The position numbers and the translations under genes were made by a program. Of a stretch of 64,000 nucleotides of DNA, positions 42,146 to 51,389 are shown one piece after another. The notes beneath the pieces were generated by a model. It saw only the letters and a list, made by a program, of their open reading frames with translations, did no database searches and was not told where the DNA came from. This stretch comes from Streptomyces sp. CA-278952 (GTDB taxonomy: Bacteria > Actinomycetota > Actinomycetes > Streptomycetales > Streptomycetaceae): the NCBI RefSeq assembly GCF_028747205.1, contig NZ_CP112880.1, positions 744,001 through 808,000 of the forward strand, read 5' to 3'. The stretch's first letter is position 1. The number at the start of each line of letters is the position of its first letter.

Positions 42146-43591
42146 GTGACTGTCAATGACGACTCGTTCACCAACTGGATGCACCGCGAGGAGATCGCGG
42201 AGTCGATGATCCCGATCATCGGGAAGCTGCACCGCGAGCAGGACGTCAACGTCCTGCTGCACAGCCGCTCCCTGGTGAACAAGTCGGTGGTCAGCATCCT
42301 CAAGACGCACCGCTTCGCCCGGCAGATCGCGGGCGAGGAGCTCTCGGTCACCGAGACGATGCCGTTCCTGCGGGCCCTGACGACGCTCGACCTCGGCCCC
42401 TCCCAGATCGACATAGGCATGCTGGCCGCGACCTACCGGGCCGACGGGCGCGGACTCTCCGTCGAGGAGTTCACCGCCGAGGCCGTCGCCGGGGCGACGG
42501 GCGACAACAAGATCGAGCGCCGTGCTTCGCGTGACGTCGTGCTCTACGGCTTCGGCCGCATCGGCCGGCTCCTGGCCCGCCTGCTCATCGAGAAGGCCGG
42601 CTCGGGCAACGGCCTGCGGCTGCGGGCCATCGTCGTCCGCAAGGGCTCCGGCCAGGACATCGTCAAGCGCGCCTCGCTGCTGCGACGCGACTCGATCCAC
42701 GGCCAGTTCCAGGGCACGATCACCGTCGACGAGGCGAACAGCAAGATCATCGCCAACGGCAACGAGATCCAGGTGATCTACTCCGACGACCCGACGACGG
42801 TCGACTACACGGCGTACGGCATCAAGGACGCCATCCTGATCGACAACACCGGCCGGTGGCGCGACCGCGAGGGCCTCTCCAAGCACCTCCGGGCGGGCAT
42901 CGCCAAGGTCGTTCTGACCGCACCGGGCAAGGGCGACGTCCCGAACATCGTGCACGGCGTCAACCACGACACGATCAAGCCGGACGAGCGGATCCTGTCC
43001 TGCGCGTCCTGCACGACCAACGCGATCGTGCCGCCGCTGAAGGCGATGGCGGACGAGTACGGCGTGCTGCGCGGGCACGTGGAGACCGTCCACTCGTACA
43101 CCAACGACCAGAACCTGCTGGACAATTACCACAGCTCGGACCGCCGTGGCCGTTCGGCGGCGCTCAACATGGTCATCACCGAGACCGGTGCCGCCTCGGC
43201 CGTGGCGAAGGCGCTGCCCGACCTCGACGCCCCGATCACCGGCAGCTCCATCCGCGTCCCGGTGCCGGACGTCTCGATCGCGATCCTCAGCCTGCGGCTG
43301 GAGCGCGAGACCACCCGTGAAGAGGTCCTCGACTACCTCCGCAACGTGTCGCTGGCCTCACCGCTCAAGCGCCAGATCGACTTCATCAGCGCGCCCGACG
43401 CGGTCTCCAGCGACTTCATCGGCTCGCGCCACGCCTCGATCGTCGACGCGGGCGCCACCAAGGTCGACGGCGACAACGCGATCCTCTACCTCTGGTACGA
43501 CAACGAGTTCGGCTACTCGTGCCAGGTCATCCGGGTCGTCCAGCACGTCTCCGGAGTGGAGTACCCGACGTACCCGGCGCCGGCGGTCTGA
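42146..43591 (+). CDS. gap: Glyceraldehyde-3-phosphate dehydrogenase, long form
   Basis: A 481-residue enzyme. About 130 N-terminal residues (EEIAESMIPIIGKLHREQDV, then HSRSLVNKSVVSILKTHRFA) precede the normal catalytic chain. RDVVLYGFGRIGRLLARLLI is the NAD-binding loop, and ILSCASCTTNAIVPPLKAMA contains the catalytic Cys; SYTNDQNLLDNYH and WYDNEFGYSCQVIRVVQHV follow. The extended form is known in Streptomyces as a second GAPDH beside the glycolytic one. GTG start. Single gene, closed by a strong hairpin. Confidence 0.94.
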   Translation: MTVNDDSFTNWMHREEIAESMIPIIGKLHREQDVNVLLHSRSLVNKSVVSILKTHRFARQIAGEELSVTETMPFLRALTTLDLGPSQIDIGMLAATYRADGRGLSVEEFTAEAVAGATGDNKIERRASRDVVLYGFGRIGRLLARLLIEKAGSGNGLRLRAIVVRKGSGQDIVKRASLLRRDSIHGQFQGTITVDEANSKIIANGNEIQVIYSDDPTTVDYTAYGIKDAILIDNTGRWRDREGLSKHLRAGIAKVVLTAPGKGDVPNIVHGVNHDTIKPDERILSCASCTTNAIVPPLKAMADEYGVLRGHVETVHSYTNDQNLLDNYHSSDRRGRSAALNMVITETGAASAVAKALPDLDAPITGSSIRVPVPDVSIAILSLRLERETTREEVLDYLRNVSLASPLKRQIDFISAPDAVSSDFIGSRHASIVDAGATKVDGDNAILYLWYDNEFGYSCQVIRVVQHVSGVEYPTYPAPAV

Positions 43592-43620
43592 CCCCCGGCC
43601 CGCTCTTGCGCGCGTACGGC

Positions 43621-43655
43621 CCCGGTGCCCGGCAGGCCTCCTGCCGGGCACCGGG
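43621..43655. terminator. Bidirectional hairpin terminator after GAPDH
   Basis: CCCGGTGCCCGGCAGG (43621-43636), loop CCT, and its perfect 16-base complement (43640-43655) lie between convergent genes. It is a close relative of the hairpin at 33446. Confidence 0.85.
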
Positions 43656-43684
43656 CAGGTGAGCGGTGCGGGCGGACGGTCGCC

Positions 43685-44176
43685 TCAGCGCGGGGCGGCC
43701 GGCTCCAGCCGTTCGGTCGGGCCCCCGAAGTCGAGGAACGTGGCCCGCTCGGCGAGGAGCCACCGTCCGTCGACCTTCCGGAAGGTGTCCTCGTAGTGTC
43801 CGACCTGGACGGGAAGGCGCGGCGGGAGCATCCCGCCGGCATGACCGTCCACGCGGTACGTCGTGAAGTACGTGCTCGCGCTCGCCGATGTCGCGGACGT
43901 CAGGTTCACCAGGATGTTGGTGCACAGGCGGCGGGAGAGCCGGTCGGCGGGACGGCCGCCGAAGTAGGCGCGCAGAGCGTCCCGGCCCTCGATCCGCCGG
44001 TCCCCCTCGGCCCATTCCCAGACCCCGTCGGGGGTGAACAGCTCTGCCACGTCGCCGGGTTCACCCAGATCGAGCGTGCGGGCGAACTCGACGACCAGCC
44101 GCTCACAGGCTCGCTCGGCGATCAGACGGTCCAGGGGATCCAGGGGCTCCGGAGGATTCAGCGCATCGGCTTCCAT
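43685..44176 (-). CDS. SnoaL-like (NTF2-fold) protein
   Basis: A 163-residue protein of the NTF2/SnoaL_4 fold: EFARTLDLGEPGDVAELFTP, then DGVWEWAEGDRRIEGRDALR and VGHYEDTFRKVDGRWLLAER. Members are small enzymes such as dehydratases, cyclases or ring-hydroxylating subunits. It is divergent from the SDR gene at 44336, a frequent functional partner, so a shared small-molecule step is plausible. Confidence 0.88.
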   Translation of the reverse strand: MEADALNPPEPLDPLDRLIAERACERLVVEFARTLDLGEPGDVAELFTPDGVWEWAEGDRRIEGRDALRAYFGGRPADRLSRRLCTNILVNLTSATSASASTYFTTYRVDGHAGGMLPPRLPVQVGHYEDTFRKVDGRWLLAERATFLDFGGPTERLEPAAPR

Positions 44177-44335
44177 AACCCCTTCCTACCAACGCCCCCC
44201 GAGGAAACACGACTTGTTTTCGGCGGCCCCGGAAAGCGTCACGCGGCCCCGTCAGCGGCCAGGCGTAGCGCGCTCCGGACACATCGGGTTCGAAACGGCT
44301 TGCGTAGGGGCCGACGCGTCCCCGACGCTCGAGGA

Positions 44336-45115
44336 ATGATCGATACACGTCTCGCCGAACACATCGTGCTCGTGACCGGGGGAAGTGGAGGAATCGGCAG
44401 AGCGATCAGTCGCGCCTTCGCCGCCGAGGGCGCCCGCGTGGCCGTGCACCACTACGTCCCGGAGCAGGCACCTCCTCCGGGAAGGCGCTGGGAGCACGCG
44501 CTTCCACCGGCCGAGGAGGCGGTGGATCTCGTACGGGAGCTGGGCGACGCCATCACCGTCGCGGCCGACCTTTCCGCCCCGGACGCCGCGGATCGCCTGT
44601 TCGACGAGGTCGAAGGCCGGCTCGGGCCCGTTGACGTGCTGGTCAACAACGCCGCCCACTGCGAAAGTCCGGACACCGTCGACGCGCTGACCGCGGCCGG
44701 TCTGGAGCGCCACTACCGGGTCAATGTCGCCGCTCCGGCGCTGCTCACGGCCGCGCTCGCCCACCGTGCCCGCGCCGACCGGTCACCCTGCGTGGTGAAC
44801 ATCTCCACCGATGCTGCGCGCGCCTTCCCCGGGCAGATCGGCTATGGCACGTCCAAGGCGGCACTGGAGGCGTTCACCAGGGCTGCCGCACTCGACCTCG
44901 GACGGTCAGGGATCAGGGTCAACGCCGTGGCGCCCGGGCCCGTGCAGACCGGCTGGATGGACGCGGCGCTGATCGACCGGGCCCGGCAGGCCATCCCCCT
45001 GGGGCGGGCGGGCGAGCCGGAGGACATCGCCGACGCCGTCGTGTTCCTCGCCTCCCACCAAGCGCGGTGGATCACCGGGCAGGTGCTGCAAGTAGCCGGC
45101 GGGCACGCCCTGTGA
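44336..45115 (+). CDS. Short-chain dehydrogenase/reductase
   Basis: A 259-residue SDR. IVLVTGGSGGIGRAISRAFA is the NAD(P) loop, VDVLVNNAAHCESPDT the NNA motif, VVNISTDAARAFPGQIGYGT, then SKAA, gives the catalytic Ser/Tyr/Lys (Tyr-x-x-x-Lys as YGTSK), and VNAVAPGPVQTGWM the PG motif. The ATG follows GAGGA. The acceptor is unknown; family members act on 3-oxo groups or alcohols. Confidence 0.9.
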   Translation: MIDTRLAEHIVLVTGGSGGIGRAISRAFAAEGARVAVHHYVPEQAPPPGRRWEHALPPAEEAVDLVRELGDAITVAADLSAPDAADRLFDEVEGRLGPVDVLVNNAAHCESPDTVDALTAAGLERHYRVNVAAPALLTAALAHRARADRSPCVVNISTDAARAFPGQIGYGTSKAALEAFTRAAALDLGRSGIRVNAVAPGPVQTGWMDAALIDRARQAIPLGRAGEPEDIADAVVFLASHQARWITGQVLQVAGGHAL

Positions 45116-45205
45116 AATCGGCGCCGGCGAACGCGAGTAGGTACCGAAGGTGCGTCCGGGCGAGGCCGGCGGGAGAACCCGCCGCGCGGGCCGCACGGCC
45201 GAGGC

Positions 45206-45634
45206 TCAGACCTGGCCGAGGTCCGAACTGACCCAGCGCTCGGGGCGCAAGGTGATCACCACCTGCTCGCCGTGGTTCTCCCAGGCGAAGTCCACGTAAC
45301 CGGCGACCTTCTCGGCCGCGAGGTAGCGCGCCGACACCTCCTCCAGGTCCGCGCGCGTGGCGGGGCGGGTGTCGACGACGGGCCCCTCGACCGAGACGTA
45401 GCGGATGGTCGGCTCCAGCCGGTCGACCAGGAGCGTGAACCGGCCCGCCGCGTCGATCAGTTCGGCCTTGCGGGAGGTGCGGCCGGTGAGGATGCGCACG
45501 TCGCCACCCGGCTCGTACTGGTACCAGATGGGAACGCTGAGCGGGGCCCGGTCGCTGTCCCGCGACGCGACGGCCAGGGCGGCGACATGGGGTTCGGCGA
45601 GGAACTGTTCGCGCTCTTCACGGGTGAGTGCCAC
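45206..45634 (-). CDS. PPOX/F420-type split-barrel protein
   Basis: A 142-residue pyridoxamine-5'-phosphate-oxidase-like split barrel: EPHVAALAVASRDSDRAPLS, VPIWYQYEPGGDVRILTGRT and LVDRLEPTIRYVSVEGPVVD. In actinobacteria such small proteins commonly bind F420 or flavin and reduce small substrates. Monocistronic, tail to tail with the SDR gene. Confidence 0.85.
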   Translation of the reverse strand: MALTREEREQFLAEPHVAALAVASRDSDRAPLSVPIWYQYEPGGDVRILTGRTSRKAELIDAAGRFTLLVDRLEPTIRYVSVEGPVVDTRPATRADLEEVSARYLAAEKVAGYVDFAWENHGEQVVITLRPERWVSSDLGQV

Positions 45635-45775
45635 TGCACGCTCCTTCGTACGGGGATGGGGGGCTGCCCCAGTGTGCCCCGCGCGCCGGGCGTGTCTCCC
45701 GTCACCGGCGCCGGAGCGCGCGGCGTGTCGTACGGGGCGCCCCGCGGCCCGCCGCGAGACACCTCGTGGCGGACC

Positions 45776-46270
45776 CTAGGAGACGCCGGGAGCGTCCTGG
45801 GACCGTCGTACGACAGCCGCTCCACGCAGGGCGACGGCGCACCAGACGGCCACCAGGAGCAGCGCGACCGCGGCCAGGCCCGCGACTTCGAGGGGCTCCG
45901 GCCGCCAGCCCAGGGACAGCCGGGTGCCGATCATGACGGTGCCGAGGAGGACCTCCGACGGGGAGTAGACCGGCACCTTGGCCGCCACGAACCGCAGGAT
46001 GGCGCCCAGCACCAGGCCGATCACGGCCCAGGCGAGCAGATAGCGCCAGAGCGCTCCCGGAGCGGCGGGCGGCAGGCCGTACTCCTCCGGGCCGATGCGG
46101 AACAGGGCGCCCAGCCACCCCAGCGTCACTCCGGCGGCGGTGACGAGCGCCGCCCACAGCGCATGACGCCACAGCGGGCCGGACCGCACGCGCTCGTCCT
46201 CGTGCTCGTCCTGGGGGTCGACGGGGCTCGTGGTCTCGGGAAGATCCATCACACCCGATGAGACGCTCAT
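45776..46270 (-). CDS. Small membrane protein of unknown function
   Basis: A 164-residue protein with four hydrophobic segments (ALWAALVTAAGVTLGWLGAL, YLLAWAVIGLVLGAILRFVA, PSEVLLGTVMIGTRLSLGW and VAGLAAVALLLVAVWCAVAL) after an acidic N-terminal tail. No family was recognised. ATG at 46268-46270 has only a weak GGCGG; an ATG at 46247-46249 is an alternative. Confidence 0.75.
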   Translation of the reverse strand: MSVSSGVMDLPETTSPVDPQDEHEDERVRSGPLWRHALWAALVTAAGVTLGWLGALFRIGPEEYGLPPAAPGALWRYLLAWAVIGLVLGAILRFVAAKVPVYSPSEVLLGTVMIGTRLSLGWRPEPLEVAGLAAVALLLVAVWCAVALRGAAVVRRSQDAPGVS

Positions 46271-46669
46271 CGGCCGCCGATCGTTGCACCGAGGGCGGTG
46301 TCGGGTTCATGCCGAGATCGCCGCTGCCCGCCCCGAGGACCGTAGCCCGGCGGCGACCGGCCCGGCATGACCCGAACGGGACAGCCCTTGGACGCTGCGA
46401 CCGCAGAGTCGGGGAGCACTTCTCAGGTGCATCGCTGCGTCGGATCGCACGTGCATGTCCGCATGGGACGGCGGTTGTGGAGAGGCTACCCAGTAAGGGG
46501 CTGAACGTTGATGGCAGCGGGCAGTCGCCAGTCAGCATCGGAATACCCGTAACCCCAACAGCCTTCCGATTGATCGAGGAAGATCGTCTCAGCGGGGGTC
46601 GCCCGGCGCCCACCCGCAGCGTTGCCCAACCGCAGCCGCAGGGGGAGGAACTCCACTACGGAGTCGAGG
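46271..46669. other. 399-base gap without a recognised gene
   Basis: The plus-strand frame across 46300-46660 is open but has no ribosome site and no family resemblance. No repeat or clear hairpin was recognised. It may hold the promoter of the membrane gene at 45776. Confidence 0.45.
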
Positions 46670-47110
46670 TCAGCCGGAGAACCACACAGTTCTGGCGATC
46701 CAGGCTATAGCCAACAAGCACGCCATGCCCGCCGCCAGAAGCACCGGGACCGCCACCGTCATATAGATGGCGTTGGGAATGAGTGCGCGAACCGGCCAGA
46801 CCCCCGCTACCTTCGGGTTCTGCGGCAGGTAGACGACCTCTACCTTGCTGCCCTTTCCCGGCAGAACGCCCTCCCACCCACTGGCAACCATGCGATTCGT
46901 CATGCCAGAGACGTCCGCAAACGTAACAACGACACCATTGCCATAACGGCCGCTCGTATATCCGACACACGTCCCTCGGGTGCGCACCCCTTGTCCACTG
47001 AGTCGTACCTTCTCGATGAAAATACCCAACAGCGCCCGGAGGGCTACGTACGCGAAGAAGGAAAGCCCAAAAAGTGCCACGATGGCCGCGAATGCTAAAG
47101 CGTGCACCAT
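46670..47110 (-). CDS. DUF3592-type membrane protein
   Basis: A 146-residue protein with a transmembrane segment at each end (HALAFAAIVALFGLSFFAYV and MTVAVPVLLAAGMACLLAIA). The middle region (GQGVRTRGTCVGYTSGRYG, then VTFADVSG and KGSKVEVVYLPQNPKVAGVW) has the DUF3592 pattern with the V.Y.P..P motif. GGGAGG precedes ATG 47108-47110. Function unknown. Confidence 0.82.
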   Translation of the reverse strand: MVHALAFAAIVALFGLSFFAYVALRALLGIFIEKVRLSGQGVRTRGTCVGYTSGRYGNGVVVTFADVSGMTNRMVASGWEGVLPGKGSKVEVVYLPQNPKVAGVWPVRALIPNAIYMTVAVPVLLAAGMACLLAIAWIARTVWFSG

Positions 47111-47182
47111 GTCGAAGCCTCCCGAGGCGTGGATGACCGCTCGCAGTGGGCGGGAAGCAGCTCTGGCCCGCACCGGTAGAGC

Positions 47183-47750
47183 ATGTTGAGGGCCTTGTCG
47201 GCGGGATGGGGAAGAAGGAAGCACGCTTCCAAGAAGAAGCGTATCGGGTCCTGTCCTCGCGTCCGTGTCCAGGACGACAGCCGACAGGTCGCCTCCCAGG
47301 CCGGGGCGGTCCTGCTCGTCGAAACGGTCCGCAAGATCGGCCTTGACCAGGCCATATCCCAGGCTCTCGCTCCGTGACGCAAACCGCGGGCCGTCCGCGC
47401 CGACGACGTCCTGGACGGCCGGCCCAAGGGCATGCGGCTGGTTGTCAGAAACGAACGACCGCACCCCGGGGCCCAGTTGCGGCTTACCGACGCGGACGGC
47501 ATGCGGCTGACGTGTTGTGCCACCAACACCTCGGGGCGGCCGATCGCCGAACTCGAACTCCGTCACCGGCTGCGGGCCCGGGCCGAGGACCGGATCCGAA
47601 ACGCCCGCGCCACCGGCCTGCGCAACCTGCCCCTGCACCGCACCGCCCGGAACCGGAACCGGCCGGAGATCGTCCAGATCGCCCTCGACCTGCTGGCCTG
47701 GATGCCGATGCTCGCCCTGACCGACACCGGAGCAGTGGAACCCTGCGCCT
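47183..47750 (+). mobile_element. Decayed IS1380-family transposase
   Basis: RVQDDSRQVASQAGAVLLVE, then TVRKIGLDQAISQAL, is the start of an IS1380-type transposase. After a large internal deletion the C-terminal part appears in another frame: NERPHPGAQLRLTDADGMRL, RHRLRARAEDRIRNARATGL and IVQIALDLLAWMPMLALT. The catalytic middle is gone and no terminal inverted repeats were found. It is a dead remnant. Confidence 0.75.
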
Positions 47751-47852
47751 CCCCGAGACGGCACGCGGGTTCTCCACCTGCCCACAGCGTGAGAACGGTC
47801 CACCGACTCCGTCGGCGGACCGTCATGAAACTTCGAGGTTAGGCTCCCGCGC

Positions 47853-48350
47853 ATGAGCAAGGACCATGACGACGAGCCGATATTCGTCCGCTCGAACTGG
47901 GGAACAAGTCGCTATGTCTACAACCCGCACCATCCGATCGGCGTGGCCCTCATCATCGGGTCCCTGCTGTTCGCGGCCGGGGGCATGTACTACCTCTTCT
48001 CGAGTTCTTCGTGGAGCGAGGGCGAGTTGCGCGACGCCGTGCACACGGCCGTCCGGGACCTGGAGTCGGAGCGGCACACCTTCAGCACCTGGACCGGCGG
48101 TTACGACCGTCTGATCCGCGACGCGCTGGAGGAGAGCGGCGAGGCCCCCTCGACCGGCGGCAGCGTGTACGTCGACGAAGCGAACGATCCCTACGACGAG
48201 GACGCGGACCCGTCCGTCGACCTGTTCGAGGTCACGGCGAAGGACGTGGACGCCACGTTCTGTCTGGGCGTGTCGCCGCCGGAGCCCGAGTCCGCGCTGG
48301 AGAACATCACGGTGAGCCTCTCCATCACCGTCGAGGAGGGCCGGTGCTGA
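47853..48350 (+). CDS. Single-pass membrane protein of unknown function
   Basis: A 165-residue protein. The N-terminus SKDHDDEPIFVRSNWGTSRY, then YNPHHPIG, is followed by one transmembrane segment (VALIIGSLLFAAGGMYYLF) and an acidic extracytoplasmic domain with Ser/Glu-rich helices. Small actinobacterial proteins with this start are common, but no function is known to me. Confidence 0.75.
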   Translation: MSKDHDDEPIFVRSNWGTSRYVYNPHHPIGVALIIGSLLFAAGGMYYLFSSSSWSEGELRDAVHTAVRDLESERHTFSTWTGGYDRLIRDALEESGEAPSTGGSVYVDEANDPYDEDADPSVDLFEVTAKDVDATFCLGVSPPEPESALENITVSLSITVEEGRC

Positions 48351-48495
48351 AACCGGCCGCCACGCCCCGGTGGGCCGGTCTTCCGACCGGCGCGGACGCA
48401 AGCTTGCAGTTGCCGCAGCGGCAGCTTCTACGGTCATGACCAGGGCCGGAGGAACCGGCCCCGTGAGGCGCTCGTTAGGGAGTGAGGACGTGGCG

Positions 48496-49257
48496 ATGGA
48501 CTGGCCGATCTCCGAGGTCGCCCGGATGTCGGGGGTGACCGCCCGGACCCTGCGGCACTACGACGAGATCGGTCTGCTGCCACCGGCCAGGATCGGCTCC
48601 AACGGCCACCGCTACTACGAGGAGCACCAGCTCCTGCTGCTGCAGCAGATCCTCGTGCTGCGGGCGTTGGACGTCGGACTGCCGGAGATCGGCAGGGTCC
48701 TCGCCGACCAGGTGGACACGGTGGAGGCCCTGCGCGGACACCGTCGACGGCTGCTCACCGAACGGGACCGGCTGGACAGCCTGGCCGCGACCGTCTCCCG
48801 CACGATCGCCGAGCTGGAACAGTCCAGAAAGGACGGTACCGCCATGACCGCCATCAACCGGCCGGAGAACCTGTTCGAGGGCGTTCAGCCCTCCCGGTAC
48901 GAGGAGAACCTGCGCGACTTTCCCGGCCTCGCCGAGGAGGCCGGCCGACGGGCCGCCACCATGACCCCGGCGGAGACCGAGGCCGGGCAGCGCGAGCGCA
49001 CGGCGCTGATGATCCGGCTGGCCGAGCACATGGCCGCCGGCGCCCCGGCCGACGCCGAGCCCGTACAGACCGAGATCGAAGGTCAGTACCGGGCACTCAC
49101 GGCACTGCACCCGGTGTCCGCCGACGAGTTCCGCGCGATCGGGCGCTCCTGCGTGGACAACGAGCAGTGGCGCGCCGCGTACGAGGCCATCGCCCCGGGC
49201 CTGGCCGCATATCAGCGGGCCGCCATCGAGGCGTACGCCGCTTCCCGGCTCGCCTGA
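48496..49257 (+). CDS. MerR-family regulator with a TipAS domain
   Basis: A 253-residue TipA-type regulator. WPISEVARMSGVTARTLRHY, then DEIGLLPPARI, is the MerR DNA-binding start; a coiled coil follows at about residues 75-115. The C-terminal TipAS antibiotic-recognition domain (LFEGVQPSRYEENLRDFPGL, then ALMIRLAEHMAAG and FRAIGRSCVDNEQWRAAYEA) is complete. TipAS proteins bind thiopeptides and other ligands and activate multidrug genes. ATG at 48496 follows GAGG; a GTG six bases earlier is possible. A hairpin terminates it. Confidence 0.9.
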   Translation: MDWPISEVARMSGVTARTLRHYDEIGLLPPARIGSNGHRYYEEHQLLLLQQILVLRALDVGLPEIGRVLADQVDTVEALRGHRRRLLTERDRLDSLAATVSRTIAELEQSRKDGTAMTAINRPENLFEGVQPSRYEENLRDFPGLAEEAGRRAATMTPAETEAGQRERTALMIRLAEHMAAGAPADAEPVQTEIEGQYRALTALHPVSADEFRAIGRSCVDNEQWRAAYEAIAPGLAAYQRAAIEAYAASRLA

Positions 49258-49261
49258 CCAC

Positions 49262-49298
49262 GAGGGGGCCGCCGCAGGACGAGCCGGCGGCGGCCCTC
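49262..49298 (+). terminator. Hairpin after the MerR/TipAS gene
   Basis: GAGGGGGCCGCCG (from 49262) pairs with CGGCGGCCCTC (49288-49298) apart from one or two extra G bases; it starts five bases after the stop codon. Confidence 0.65.
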
Positions 49299-49447
49299 AC
49301 CCATCAGCGGCGCGGACGGAGGCGTCCGCACCGCGCGTGGTCAGCGCTCCCCGGCCAAACCGAGACCGCTCCGCGCCGCCGTTGCGGGCTCGAGGCCGGG
49401 CCGACCGGCTCCCCGACCTCGACGGCACTGCTGGGGAGCGCAACAGG

Positions 49448-49912
49448 TCACGGGTGCATCGTCCTGGTGTGCTGCCGACAGAGGTAGAACAGCTCGGGGT
49501 CCCCCTCATCGAGTCCGTGGAGAAGGCCGACGGGGCTCCATCCGTTTCGTTGGAGCAGCCGCTGCATCGGCTGGTTGGATACGTTGGTCGAGGTGAACAG
49601 CTTCGGTGTGGTGCATGAGGCTGCCGCGGCGTTCAGCAACCGATGGCCAACGCCTCTGCCACGGGCGGAGGGCGTCACCATCAGCATCGTCACGAAGCCC
49701 TGTTCGAAAAACGTGTACTCAACCACGCAATAGCCGAGCGGTCCATACGCATCCTCCGCTACGACCGCCAGGCCCTGCCGGCACCACCTTCGGATACTCG
49801 CCTGCCGTTCGCCGTTACCTTCGACCGCGATCGTGTCGATCCCGATCAGCGTGTCCGCCTCCGACTCACTCGCGCGGCGCACACCGAACTCGCCCGGATC
49901 CACTGCACTCAT
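49448..49912 (-). CDS. GNAT-family N-acetyltransferase
   Basis: A 154-residue acetyltransferase. FVTMLMVTPSARGRGVGHRL, then LNAAAAS, contains the acetyl-CoA loop (RGRGVG), and NQPMQRLLQRNGWSPVGLLH is the usual C-terminal segment with Asn and the NGW turn. The acceptor is unknown. It marks the last intact gene before the mosaic island. Confidence 0.88.
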   Translation of the reverse strand: MSAVDPGEFGVRRASESEADTLIGIDTIAVEGNGERQASIRRWCRQGLAVVAEDAYGPLGYCVVEYTFFEQGFVTMLMVTPSARGRGVGHRLLNAAAASCTTPKLFTSTNVSNQPMQRLLQRNGWSPVGLLHGLDEGDPELFYLCRQHTRTMHP

Positions 49913-50151
49913 GTGGCCATGCTGTCAGCTCACAGAGGTCCGCCCTGCATCCGATCGTCCATCACGGACCAGGTAGCAGTCGTGATCAAGGAGCAGGCCC
50001 TATGAGGTCCTTGGGAGGTACGTGGTGCCGCGTCAGGCAACGTCCGCCTCTCTGTCGGAGCACGAAGAAGCACATCGGGAGAGTGGTGCGGGGGAATCTG
50101 CCACGATCTCCGGATGGGGCGTCTCTCCCCGCTCGTCCGCGACCGGCGCCA

Positions 50152-50496
50152 CCGCTCACCCGCGAGGTCCATGTCACCCCTGCTCGTCTCGGTTACGCTC
50201 TCCGCGCCCCGCGGACGCCGCCACGGGTGCGCGATCGGCTGGGACACCGCGCGCCACCAGGCCGCGGTCGGCAGCTTCCCCGCCGGCTCGAACGGTTTGC
50301 CCGGACGGGGGAACGCCACCGACTGCCCGGCCTCTTCGCCGGCGTCCTTCGTCCACTCGCCCGGTTCCGCCCAGGCGTGCGGGGCCAGATTGAAGGTGCC
50401 CCAGTGGATCGGCAGCAGTACGCCGTGCGGGCGGCCGCCCTGGAGGTCCAGGTGGGCGCGCATGCCTTCGGCGGGGGTCATGTGGATGTCCGGCCA
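50152..50496 (-). pseudogene. 3' fragment of an MBL-fold hydrolase, direct copy of 61826-62164
   Basis: The minus strand encodes WPDIHMTPAEGMRAHLDLQG, LLPIHWGTFNLAPHAWAEPG and DMDLAGER, the last 112 or so residues of the MBL-fold enzyme at 61820. It ends abruptly at the codon for WPD. The two copies are nearly identical in the middle and diverge toward the gene end, where this copy lacks the stop codon. It is the left direct repeat of the island. Confidence 0.85.
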
Positions 50497-50529
50497 GAAG
50501 TCATTCTTGACTCTCTCAGTCCACAGCGG

Positions 50530-50760
50530 CTTATTTTCGGGCGACTTCCTCCTCGTTGCCGCGTTCTTGAGGGTCCTCATCTCGTGGATCGTGGGGTGAT
50601 CGCCGTCGTCCTCGCTGCGGTCTCCTTGGCCTTCTGCGCGCTCACGCTCAGCGCTGCCATCAGGTCGACAACCCTTCCCGGATGCTGGCCACTCTCCTCG
50701 GCAGGCTCCGGTGGCTGCTTGCCCTGCACCTTCGCGTCGATGGGTTCTCGGGGCCTCGCG
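50530..50760 (-). pseudogene. C-terminal remnant of a Ku DNA-end-binding protein
   Basis: The minus strand reads EPIDAKVQGKQPPEP, GRVVDLMAALSVSAQKAKE, then after a shift of frame DDGDHPTIHEMRTLKNAATR. The IDAKV-GK, VVDLMAAL and C-terminal HEM..KKAA-type basic tail are characteristic of Streptomyces Ku homologues, which join DNA ends. The core domain is absent and at least one frameshift is present. The flanking 50.76-50.94 kb shows no gene. Confidence 0.65.
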
Positions 50761-50942
50761 CCACTGGGCCCGGTGCCGCTGGTGTCCTCGGCCGGCCATC
50801 GAGCCCATCCGCTTTACGGCCCGCTCTATCAGCGCCCTCGTCGACATCAGCAGGGGTCGAGGCGAGCTCGACTGGCGAGCTCCCCTCGACCGGGCACCGC
50901 ATGGCCGCAAGGTTGGCGTGCCCACGCTCTCACCTCTCCCAG

Positions 50943-51389
50943 TCAGTCCGTCCTCCTCGGCCGGGACCGTTGCTGGACCACTAACGAGATTGATGGCACA
51001 TCCGGCGGGAGGGACCATTCGGTGAGGTGCAGGCCCGCCAGCTCGATCAGTTCCTCCGGGATTCCCAGCAGGTGCAGTGGAGTCCGGCCGTGGCTGGTCA
51101 GCCAGGCCCTGCGCCGTTGCTGTTCAGCCGAGTCGAGCTGCGCCCACACATCGACCATCACCCCGGGCGGCACGCTGGGGACGGGTCGGGTGCGCCGCCG
51201 CACGTAGGGCAGGTTGGCCACGTCGCTGGCAAGCGCGATAAGACACCAAGCAACTTCGTAGGACAGTGTGTGGCCATGGGCGGCCCGCAGCCGGCGGGTG
51301 CGCCACTGCCAGCGCGGTGCCAGCAACCAACGGACCGTCGTCAGCGATACGGCCCGCTCCCGTTCGGTTCTCTCTCTGCCGCTGCTCAT
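50943..51389 (-). CDS. Unrecognised protein coupled to a SLATT-type gene
   Basis: A 148-residue basic protein with no family recognised. It contains VRWLLAPRWQWRTRRLRAAH and SYEVAWCLIALASDVANLPY, a mildly hydrophobic helix, and a C-terminal VDVWAQLDSAEQQRRRAW segment. Its ATG overlaps the stop of the membrane protein gene upstream (ATGA), so the two form one unit. Confidence 0.6.
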   Translation of the reverse strand: MSSGRERTERERAVSLTTVRWLLAPRWQWRTRRLRAAHGHTLSYEVAWCLIALASDVANLPYVRRRTRPVPSVPPGVMVDVWAQLDSAEQQRRRAWLTSHGRTPLHLLGIPEELIELAGLHLTEWSLPPDVPSISLVVQQRSRPRRTD

